DNA of 64,000 bases from Alkalilimnicola sp. S0819 (GTDB lineage: Bacteria; Pseudomonadota; Gammaproteobacteria; Nitrococcales; WHIW01): the NCBI RefSeq assembly GCF_009295635.1, contig NZ_WHIW01000001.1, positions 99,335 to 163,334 on the forward strand. Reading direction: 5' to 3'. Below are positions 55,643 to 64,000 of this stretch, piece after piece. The stretch's first letter is position 1. Each line of letters begins with the position of its first letter. Position numbers and translations under genes: made by a program. The notes under the pieces were generated by a model. The model searched no databases. It was not told the DNA's origin and worked only from the letters and a program-made list of their open reading frames with translations.

Positions 55643-56698
55643 TCAAGCGCGTTGCAGGATGGCGAAACCCTGTCGATAGCCCAGGCCCCCGTTGCCGTGC
55701 ACGCCTCCCAGTGCCGCGCGTTCGGCCAGCAACTCCTGCACCATCACCACCAGAGCGTTCAGCGCGGGATTGTTCCAGGGGGCGCGGGCGAGGTTCATGC
55801 CACCGGTGACGGTGATCTCCCGCGCGGCCAGCACCTCCTGCATCTGCTCGGGCAGGGTGGCGATGCCGCTCGCCGAGAGCAGGCCCAGGGGGCTGACCGG
55901 AAAGCAGGTATAGGCCTCCAGCAGGGCCTGGCCGGCGAGGAATTCGCGGGCGAAATCCACGCCGGCCTCTTCACAGGCGCGGCGGTAGGCACGCTCCAGG
56001 TGGCGGTATCGGGCAAGCTGTTCCACGTTCTCCGGGCCGTCCTCATCCACCCGGCCCAGGCCGATGCCGGCCAGGCGTATGCGCGCCTCGGGGGGCACGC
56101 CCAGGGCCTCGGCCTGGGCGGCGTTGGCCAGCAGCAGGCGGCCGCGGAAATCCACTACCGGGTTGGCGCAGTCCACGGCCCGAAACAGGGCGGTGACCCG
56201 CGCGTAGCGCTCCGGCGCGGGGTCGGCGGGGATGCCGCGGCGGCGGGCGGTGCGCTGGTAGTTCTCGAACAGCGCCTCGGCCAGCGCCAGAAACTGCGCC
56301 TCGCTCCAGCCCTGGCGGGCCATGAAGGCGTGGCTGAGCCGGGTGTAGGCCTCCGGCAGCGAGCAGCCCTCGCCGTAGATGGCCATGGCCTGCGCGCGTT
56401 CCGCCTTGCGCCCGGCGTATTCGCTGCGCAGCAGATCCTCGCCGCTCACCAGGGCCGCGGTGCTCTTGCCCTCGTCGATGCAGCGGGCGGCGGCCTCCAG
56501 CGCTTCCAGCGGCGCGCAGCCGCTGCGGAAATGCCCCGGCGCGGTGGTCGTGTCCCAGCCCGCTTTCAGCGGGTCCACCACGAATTCCGGGATGCTCAGC
56601 CCCTGATCCGCCAGTGCCTGCTCCAGCGCCCCCACCGGGGCCAGATCACCAATGCCGTCCACCTCCCGGGCGGCGGCGATGATGTAGACATCCTTCAT
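55643..56698 (-). CDS. Divergent thiolase-fold protein (acetyl-CoA acetyltransferase-like)
   Basis: 351 residues, shorter than the ~390 of typical thiolases. SGCAPLEALEAAARCIDEGKSTAALVSGEDLLRSEY aligns by pattern with the thiolase nucleophile region, and the cysteine of SGCAP could be the nucleophile. Near the C terminus VHGNGGLGYRQGFAIL resembles the HGNGG/GG turn of SCP-x-like thiolases, while the usual C-terminal CxGGG cysteine is absent. VDPLKAGWDTTTAPGHF and LASGIATLPE-like segments are also present. The start overlaps the stop of the acyl-CoA synthetase gene (ATGA), suggesting the two act on the same acyl group. Substrate unknown. Confidence 0.65.
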   Translation of the reverse strand: MKDVYIIAAAREVDGIGDLAPVGALEQALADQGLSIPEFVVDPLKAGWDTTTAPGHFRSGCAPLEALEAAARCIDEGKSTAALVSGEDLLRSEYAGRKAERAQAMAIYGEGCSLPEAYTRLSHAFMARQGWSEAQFLALAEALFENYQRTARRRGIPADPAPERYARVTALFRAVDCANPVVDFRGRLLLANAAQAEALGVPPEARIRLAGIGLGRVDEDGPENVEQLARYRHLERAYRRACEEAGVDFAREFLAGQALLEAYTCFPVSPLGLLSASGIATLPEQMQEVLAAREITVTGGMNLARAPWNNPALNALVVMVQELLAERAALGGVHGNGGLGYRQGFAILQRA

Positions 56699-58332
56699 GC
56701 GTCCTTCCCCCGACTGCGCTCGATCTCGCGCTGCTTCAGCTCCCGGCGGATGATCTTGCCGGTGGTGGTCATGGGCAGCGAGTCCACGAATTCGATCTCC
56801 CGCGGGTATTCATAGGCCGCCAGGCGTTGCTTGACCCAGGCCTGGATCTCGCTCGCCAGCGCCTGGTCGGCGCGAACGCCGCTCCCGGGAACGATGAAGG
56901 CCTTGACGATCTCGGTGCGCAGTTCGTCGGGCTTGCCCACCACCGCGGCCAGCGCCACGGCCGGGTGGCCCAGCAGGCAGTCCTCGATCTCCGCCGGGCC
57001 GATGCGGTAGCCGGCGCTGGTGATGACATCGTCCGCGCGGCCCTTGAACCAGAAGTAGCCGTCGTCATCGCGGCTGCCGGTGTCCCCGGTGAGCAGCCAT
57101 TCGCCGATGTATTTCTCCCGGGTGGCTTCCGGGCGGTTCCAGTAGCCGAGGAACATCACCGGGTCCGGGGCGCGCACGGCGATCAGGCCGGTCTCGCCAT
57201 CGGCGAGCGGTCTGCCCTGGTGGTCGATGATCGCCACCTCATGGCCGGGGATGGCACGCCCCATGGAACCGGGCCGTGGCGGCATCAGCGTGGCGCAGTT
57301 GCCGACGATCAGATTGCACTCGGTCTGGCCGTAGAACTCGTTGATGGTCAGATCGAAGGTCTGCCGGCCCCATTCCAGCAGTTCTTCCCCCAGGGTCTCG
57401 CCGCCGCTGCCGATGCTGCGCAGGGCATAGGCATGGCGGCTTTTCGGCTGGGGCACCTGGCGCATCAGCTTCAGCGCCGTGGGAGGCAGGAAGCTGTTGC
57501 GCACCCGGTGTTTGGCCATGAGGTGAAAGGCTTCCTCGGGGTCGAACTTGTGCATGCGCCGGGCGAGCACGGGCACGCCGTGGTGCCAGGCGGGCAGCAG
57601 CACGTCCAGCAGCCCGCCCACCCAGGCCCAGTCCGCCGGGGTCCAGAACAGATCTTCGGGCTGCGGGAAGAAGTCGTGGGGCAGTTCCACCCCGGGCAGA
57701 TGCCCCAGTAGCACCCGGTGGCCGTGCAGCGCGCCCTTCGGGTTGCCGGTGGTGCCCGAGGTGTAGACGATCAGTGCCGGGTCGTCCGGGGCCGTGGCCT
57801 CGGCCTGGAAGCCCTCGGCGGCCTGGCGGAGCAGCGCATCGAAGGCGTGCAGGCCGCGCGGTGCGCGCTCGCCGGTGACGATCACCTCGCGCAGCGCGGG
57901 CAGTTCGGCGCGCAGCGCCTGCAGCGTTTCCAGCTTGTCGGCACCGGTGAGCACCACCCGGGCAGCGCTGTCGGCGAGCCGGTACTGCAGCGCCTCGGGG
58001 CCGAACAGGGTAAAGAGGGGCAGGGCGATTGCGCCCAGCTTGTAGATGGCGATGTGGGCGATGGCCGCTTCCGGGGATTGTGGCAGCAGGATCGCCACCC
58101 GCTCACCGCGCCCGACCCCCAGGCCCCGCAGGGCGTTGGCGAAGCGGTCGCTCAGTTGCCGGATCTCGCCGAAGCTGTAGCGGCGCACCGTGCCGTCGGC
58201 CTGCTCATGGATCAGCGCCGTGGCGTCCGCCGGGTGGCGGTCCACCACATCGGTGCCGATGTTGTACCGCTCGGGCAGCGCCCAGCGGAAGTGTCGGACC
58301 AGACTGGCGTAATCCTCGGCCGGCTGCAGCAT
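56695..58332 (-). CDS. AMP-forming acyl-CoA synthetase (medium-chain/acetyl-CoA synthetase-like)
   Basis: 545 residues from the ATG at 58332, with GGAGAG at the right distance; the longer open frame to 58530 adds a basic, proline-rich stretch unlike protein. ANL motifs in order: the P-loop YTSGTTGNPKGALHGH, INEFYGQTECN, LTGDTGSRDDDGYFWFKGRADDVITSAGYRIGP and the acyl-adenylation lysine in TTGKIIRREL near the C terminus. It activates a carboxylic acid to acyl-AMP and then acyl-CoA. The architecture fits the branch often annotated AMP-dependent synthetase/acetyl-CoA synthetase with medium-chain acids. It is coupled to the thiolase-like gene. Confidence 0.88.
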   Translation of the reverse strand: MLQPAEDYASLVRHFRWALPERYNIGTDVVDRHPADATALIHEQADGTVRRYSFGEIRQLSDRFANALRGLGVGRGERVAILLPQSPEAAIAHIAIYKLGAIALPLFTLFGPEALQYRLADSAARVVLTGADKLETLQALRAELPALREVIVTGERAPRGLHAFDALLRQAAEGFQAEATAPDDPALIVYTSGTTGNPKGALHGHRVLLGHLPGVELPHDFFPQPEDLFWTPADWAWVGGLLDVLLPAWHHGVPVLARRMHKFDPEEAFHLMAKHRVRNSFLPPTALKLMRQVPQPKSRHAYALRSIGSGGETLGEELLEWGRQTFDLTINEFYGQTECNLIVGNCATLMPPRPGSMGRAIPGHEVAIIDHQGRPLADGETGLIAVRAPDPVMFLGYWNRPEATREKYIGEWLLTGDTGSRDDDGYFWFKGRADDVITSAGYRIGPAEIEDCLLGHPAVALAAVVGKPDELRTEIVKAFIVPGSGVRADQALASEIQAWVKQRLAAYEYPREIEFVDSLPMTTTGKIIRRELKQREIERSRGKDA

Positions 58333-58566
58333 GGTGCTCTCCGTATGCCGTTTCCTTGGCGTCGATGATGCCTCATGCGCGCCCGGGCTGCCTTCTGCAA
58401 CGCAGCACGAGGGCCCCGGGGAGGGTCGCCAGGCGCCCCTCGGCCGCCTTGCCGCCCTTGGCCAAGGGGCTTGCGGCCTTCGTGGCGGCGGCGGCTTGTC
58501 GAAGATCGCCGGGCTGCGGTGGCGGCCCATGGGAATTGATCGGTGTCTGCTTTAATCTGCGCAGCC
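58333..58566. other. 234-base divergent gap between the acyl-CoA synthetase and SpmAB genes
   Basis: It must carry promoters for both directions. Apart from a 12-base palindrome (CCTTGGCCAAGG) and GC-rich sequence, no confident -35/-10 pair or operator was found. Confidence 0.4.
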
Positions 58567-59871
58567 ATGAATGTCATTTTCTTCGCGCTGGTGCTCATTG
58601 CCTTTGGCACCGCCGCCTGGCGGCAGCTGGTCGGCAGCGCGCCGCCGGAGGCCTCGCCCATGGCGGCCCTGACCCGCGCCGCGGTGGACTCGGCGGCCGG
58701 AGCGGTGGAGCTGGCCATCGGTCTGGTGGGGGTGATGGCCCTGTTCCTGGGGCTGATGAAGATCGCCGAGGCCGGGGGGCTGCTGCGCATCCTCGCCCGC
58801 CTGATCCGCCCGCTGATGGTGCGCCTGTTCCCCGAGGTGCCCCCGGAGCACCCGGCCATGGGGGCGATGATCCTCAACTTCTCGGCCAATATGCTGGGGC
58901 TGGGCAATGCCGCCACGCCTTTTGGCATACGCGCCATGCAGGAGCTGGACACGCTCAACCGCCACCCGGGCACGGCGAGCAACGCCATGGTGCTGTTCAT
59001 GGCGATCAACACCTCCAGCCTCACCCTGCTGCCCACGGGGGTGATCGCGCTGCGCAGCTCCGCCGGCAGCGCCGACCCGGCGGGCATATTGCCCACCACC
59101 CTGTTCGCCACGCTGTGCGCCACCACGGTGGCGGTGCTGGCGGCTTTTTTCTTCCGGCGTTTCTTTCCGCTGGGGGCGGGCGAGGCGCGGGCGGTGGCCT
59201 TCGAGGCGGCAGCGCCGCCGGCGGACGCGGCCAGTGAGTCGGAGGCGCCATCGCTGCCCGAGGCGGCGGGTGCCTATCCCCTGTGGGTATCGCTCTTGGC
59301 GCTGGCGGCTTTCCTGGCGTTGATTCCGCTTACCCTGGTCTACGGCGCGGTGATCTCGCCCTGGATCATCCCCGCCTTGATCCTCGGTTTTCTCAGCTTC
59401 GGTGTCGCCCGGCGCGTGCCCGTCTACGAGGTCTTCGTGGAAGGGGCGAAGGATGGCTTTCAGGTGGCGCTGAAGATCATCCCCTACCTGGTGGCCATCC
59501 TGGTGGCGGTGGGTTTGCTGCGGGCGAGCGGCGCGCTGGAGGCCTTCGTCACGGTGGTGGGGCAGTGGACCGGGCAGCTGGGGATGCCGGCGGAAGCCTT
59601 GCCCATGGCCCTGCTGCGGCCCCTGTCCGGTTCCGGAGCCTATGGGGTGATGAGTTCCATCATCAGCGACCCGGCCACGGGGCCGGATACCTATGTGGGC
59701 TATCTGGTGACCACCCTGCAGGGCTCCACCGAGACCACCTTCTACGTGCTGGCCGTGTATTTCGGCGCGGTGCAGATACGCCGTCTGCGCCATGCGCTGC
59801 CGGCGGCGCTGAGCGCGGACCTGGCCGGCGTGATCGCGGCGGTGGTGGCGGTGAGCTGGATGTTCGGATGA
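58567..59871 (+). CDS. Fused SpmA-SpmB nucleoside-recognition-domain membrane protein
   Basis: 434 residues from ATG 58567 (GTG 58543 is in frame upstream). Two Gate/nucleoside-recognition domains lie in one chain. The SpmA half has GLVGVMALFLGLMKIAEAGGLL, FPEVPPEHPAMGAMILNFSANMLGLGNAATPFGIRAM and INTSSLTLLPTG. The SpmB half has VYEVFVEGAKDGFQVALKIIPYLVAILVAVGLLRASGAL, ALLRPLSGSGAYGVMSSIISD and STETTFYVLAVYFG. About 12 membrane helices are predicted. In Bacillus the separate SpmA and SpmB act in spore core dehydration; in non-sporulating bacteria the fusion has no known role, but the Gate domains suggest a transporter. Confidence 0.88.
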   Translation: MNVIFFALVLIAFGTAAWRQLVGSAPPEASPMAALTRAAVDSAAGAVELAIGLVGVMALFLGLMKIAEAGGLLRILARLIRPLMVRLFPEVPPEHPAMGAMILNFSANMLGLGNAATPFGIRAMQELDTLNRHPGTASNAMVLFMAINTSSLTLLPTGVIALRSSAGSADPAGILPTTLFATLCATTVAVLAAFFFRRFFPLGAGEARAVAFEAAAPPADAASESEAPSLPEAAGAYPLWVSLLALAAFLALIPLTLVYGAVISPWIIPALILGFLSFGVARRVPVYEVFVEGAKDGFQVALKIIPYLVAILVAVGLLRASGALEAFVTVVGQWTGQLGMPAEALPMALLRPLSGSGAYGVMSSIISDPATGPDTYVGYLVTTLQGSTETTFYVLAVYFGAVQIRRLRHALPAALSADLAGVIAAVVAVSWMFG

Positions 59872-59883
59872 AGGAGGCCGGGG

Positions 59884-59908
59884 AATGGCGGCCATGAGCC
59901 GCGCCCGC
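59884..59908. repeat. Half REP-like element between convergent genes
   Basis: ATGGCGGCCATGAGCCGCGC resembles the right arm of the palindromic family (CGCGGCCGTGAGCCGCTCC). It lies between the end of the SpmAB gene and the end of the outer-membrane protein gene. Confidence 0.4.
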
Positions 59909-59915
59909 GGGGAGG

Positions 59916-61049
59916 CTAGAAGTAATACCCCACGTTGAAGTTCACCCGCTCTTCGCGCTCGTTCGAATCCCCCGCCAGCTCGCCGCCGATGAAGGGCTGG
60001 TTCTTCGCCGAGATCAGGTCCAGGTAGGCCAGGACCGGACCGATTTCCATGGCGATGCCCAGGGCGTTCATCACCGTGTCCTCCAGACCGTCGGGCTTGT
60101 CGGTGAGCAGGCTGTTGTCGCTGTAGAAGGTCAGCGCGTCCACCGGGCCCCAGTTCACCGGCAGCCGGTAGGCCAGGTTGGCGGTCAGGCTCAGGCCTTC
60201 ACCGGGGGTGCGGTAGGGGAAGGCAAAGGCGCCCAGCACCAGCACCTCGTCATTGTCCGCGTCCAGCGAGTATTCGTAGCGGGTGGCCTGGAGCTGCAGG
60301 TTCCAGCGGCCGTAATCGGCGTTCAGGTGCACGGCGGCCGCGTGGTAGTCGCCCACTTGGTCATCGCTGTCGTGCAACTGCCCGCCCAGGGCCGATATGC
60401 CCAGTTCGGCGCGGAGCGCCGTGTCGGCGCCGAAGCTGTGGCTCAGACGTCCGACCAGGGTGTTGCTCTCGCCGATCTCGTTGACCAGATTGCCCTGGCT
60501 GTCCAGCGCGCCGGCGACGATGTCGTAGGAGTAGCGCTCGGTGTCGCCGCCTTCGCCGCCTCGCTCATCGTTCTTGAAGAAGGCCGCCTGGGCCGTCCAG
60601 GGGCCTTGCCGCCAGCTCAGCTTCAGGCCCGCGTCGTAGTCGTCCTCCAGGCCCAGGTAATAGTTGGTGCTGAAGAAGAAGCCGTGGGAGTTGAAAGGCA
60701 GGTTGCCGAAGGGAACCTGGGTGATGCCCAGCTCCCCGCGCAGCGATTCGCTGAAGTCGTAGCCCACCCAGGCGTGATGCACCACTTCCATGTATTCGTA
60801 GTAGCGCAGCTCGGCGGAGAGAATGACGCCCCTGACGGTGCCGTCGAAGTTCAGCCGCACGGTGTCCAGGTCCAGGTCGCCGCCGCGGTTCCTGTTGCCC
60901 TCGTCGAAGCTCTCCCAGCTGCTCTGGAAGCGCACCGCGCCTCCCACCTTGATGCCGTCGTCCGTGTCCTGCGCGCCCGGCGCGGCGAGCGGGAACAGGG
61001 CGGCGAGTAGGGTCAGCCGGGCCAGGGTGTGCGTGGTGTTGGTAGGCAT
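59916..61049 (-). CDS. Outer-membrane beta-barrel (porin-like) protein
   Basis: 377 residues. A signal peptide (LTLLAALFPLAAPGAQ) is followed by a mature chain of alternating amphipathic strands: IKVGGAVRFQSSWESF, LDTVRLNFDGTVRGVILSAELRYYEY. It ends in the terminal aromatic strand RVNFNVGYYF used by the BAM machinery. HHAWVGYDFSESLRGELGITQVPFGNLPF is a block seen in phosphate-selective porin O/P-like proteins. The substrate is unknown. It lies 25 bases downstream of a BCCT transporter on the same strand, so it may be the outer-membrane pore for the same solute. Confidence 0.75.
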   Translation of the reverse strand: MPTNTTHTLARLTLLAALFPLAAPGAQDTDDGIKVGGAVRFQSSWESFDEGNRNRGGDLDLDTVRLNFDGTVRGVILSAELRYYEYMEVVHHAWVGYDFSESLRGELGITQVPFGNLPFNSHGFFFSTNYYLGLEDDYDAGLKLSWRQGPWTAQAAFFKNDERGGEGGDTERYSYDIVAGALDSQGNLVNEIGESNTLVGRLSHSFGADTALRAELGISALGGQLHDSDDQVGDYHAAAVHLNADYGRWNLQLQATRYEYSLDADNDEVLVLGAFAFPYRTPGEGLSLTANLAYRLPVNWGPVDALTFYSDNSLLTDKPDGLEDTVMNALGIAMEIGPVLAYLDLISAKNQPFIGGELAGDSNEREERVNFNVGYYF

Positions 61050-61074
61050 GGGGGTGAACTCCGTAAACGCGTTC

Positions 61075-63051
<1,977 letters not shown>

Positions 63052-63169
63052 CGGCGTTGCTCCCCATTGCTGCTTGTTTATATGGGGGCATCGACGAGCC
63101 TTGCACGGTCGGTGCCTGGCTCTTCCAGCAGTGGGCGATGGGCGGGCTTGTCGCCGGGGGACGTGGAGT

Positions 63170-63976
63170 TCAGCGCGGCTCGCGGAACGGTTGCGTGAGC
63201 AGACGGTCCAGGCGCAGCTCGCGCGGGTCGCGCAGGTACTCCAGGCCGATGATCATGCCCAGGTGTCCATCCCGGGGCTGCGGGCGGTAGCTGCGGAACA
63301 GCCGGTCCCACCAGGGCAGGTTGAAGCCGAAATTGCTGTCGGTCTCCTCGGGGCGCACCGAGTGGTGGACCCGGTGCATGTCCGGGGTGACCAGCAAAAG
63401 CCGAAGAATCCGGTCCAGCGCCAGCGGCAGGCGTGCGTTGGCGTGGTTGAACATGGAGGTGGCGTTGAGCAGGACTTCGAAGATCAGCACCGCCAGGGCT
63501 GGCGCGCCCAGCGCGGTCACCGCCACCAGCTTGATGCCCATGGAGAGCAGGATCTCGAGGGGGTGGAAGCGCAGCCCGGTGGTGACATCGATCTCCAGGT
63601 CGGCATGATGCATGCGGTGCAGCCGCCACAGCAGCGGGATGCGGTGGAAGGCGCGGTGCTGGAAGTAGATGATCATGTCCAGCGCCAGCACCGAGAGCAG
63701 CACCGCCAGCCAGCCGGGCAGGGCCAGCTGGTTGAACAGGCCCCAGCCGGCGCTTTGGGCCTGCAGGGCCATGCCCACCGCCGCCAGCGGGAAGAACAGC
63801 CGCAGGGCCAGGGTGTCCACCGCCACCAGCGCCAGATTGCTCGGCCAGCGCCGTGCGCGGCCCACTTGCTGCGGCCGGCGCGGGGCGAACACTTCCCACA
63901 GGGCCATGAGGGCGAGCACGCCGGTGAAGAAGCCGAGCCGGATCACGGGTTCGAAGGCGAAGATGGTGTCGCTCAT
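63170..63976 (-). CDS. Fatty acid hydroxylase / sterol desaturase family protein
   Basis: 268 residues with several membrane helices. The di-iron histidine clusters are HRAFHRIPLLWRLHRMHH (HxxxH and HxxHH) and HRVHH further on, the signature of the FA_hydroxylase superfamily. These integral membrane enzymes use O2 to hydroxylate or desaturate lipids or sterols; the substrate is unknown here. It stands on the same strand 118 bases upstream of the BCCT gene. That gap (63052-63169) holds nothing I can name. Confidence 0.85.
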   Translation of the reverse strand: MSDTIFAFEPVIRLGFFTGVLALMALWEVFAPRRPQQVGRARRWPSNLALVAVDTLALRLFFPLAAVGMALQAQSAGWGLFNQLALPGWLAVLLSVLALDMIIYFQHRAFHRIPLLWRLHRMHHADLEIDVTTGLRFHPLEILLSMGIKLVAVTALGAPALAVLIFEVLLNATSMFNHANARLPLALDRILRLLLVTPDMHRVHHSVRPEETDSNFGFNLPWWDRLFRSYRPQPRDGHLGMIIGLEYLRDPRELRLDRLLTQPFREPR

Positions 63977-64000
63977 GAGCTGCGCTTATAGCAGGCCCGC

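Overview
The window is a piece of a high-GC gammaproteobacterial chromosome. The right half carries conserved gammaproteobacterial housekeeping gene order (miaB-phoH-ybeY-corC-lnt, leuS-lptE-holA-proA-nadD-rsfS-rlmH-maf-rng-yhdP-nit-tldD-pmbA). A BCCT-type betaine/choline transporter, together with a homo-oligomeric Sat and an APS kinase beside a sulfate-type permease, points to a salt-exposed, sulfur-metabolising lineage. A member of the Ectothiorhodospiraceae or a relative is my best guess; this is inference, because no rRNA marker is present.

Region 1 (1-27171) is a Wzx/Wzy-type surface polysaccharide (O-antigen) locus. It opens with the end of a Wzz chain-length regulator. A nonulosonic acid cassette of the legionaminic type follows: LegB, LegC, NeuD/LegH, a family-2-like glycosyltransferase, LegI, a CBS-nucleotidyltransferase of the PtmE type, and a CMP-sugar synthetase (LegF). 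Next is a tightly coupled set: Gfo/Idh oxidoreductase, DegT aminotransferase, an unrecognised GT-B-like protein and a GNAT acetyltransferase. A KpsS-like protein and the Wzx flippase come next, then an inverted Wzy polymerase and 654 bases without a convincing gene. The second block holds WbpG-HisH2-HisF2 (amidination), WbjB-WbjC-WbjD (UDP-L-FucNAc), a GT4 transferase, WbpV, WbpL and WbpM (QuiNAc synthesis and Und-PP priming). Together these predict a repeat unit of legionaminate, L-FucNAm and D-QuiNAc, similar to what I recall for Pseudomonas aeruginosa O12. No LegG/NeuC-type hydrolysing 2-epimerase is recognisable.

Region 2 (27341-31018) is a sulfate module: an SLC13-type permease with two TrkA-C domains, APS kinase (CysC) and ATP sulfurylase (Sat), closed by a perfect 20-bp inverted repeat. 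A META-domain lipoprotein and the C-terminal stub of a VapC-type PIN toxin follow.

Region 3 (32203-55101) is the housekeeping block: tRNA modification, rRNA maturation, envelope lipoprotein and LPS export, leucyl-tRNA synthetase, DNA polymerase delta, proline and NAD synthesis, ribosome silencing, RNase G, YhdP, and TldD/PmbA. A REP-like palindromic family, built on a TAGGAGCGGCTCATGGCCG core with its inverted partner, recurs in the gaps; one degenerate copy lies in frame inside lnt. I saw no copy in Region 1. A second, unrelated inverted repeat (AACCACAGAG type) precedes leuS.

Region 4 (55204-64000) holds a small conserved hypothetical, a thiolase-like protein overlapping an acyl-CoA synthetase, a fused SpmA-SpmB protein, an outer-membrane beta-barrel protein, a BCCT transporter and a fatty-acid hydroxylase/sterol desaturase family protein. 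No rRNA, tRNA, CRISPR array, intact insertion sequence or prophage was seen.
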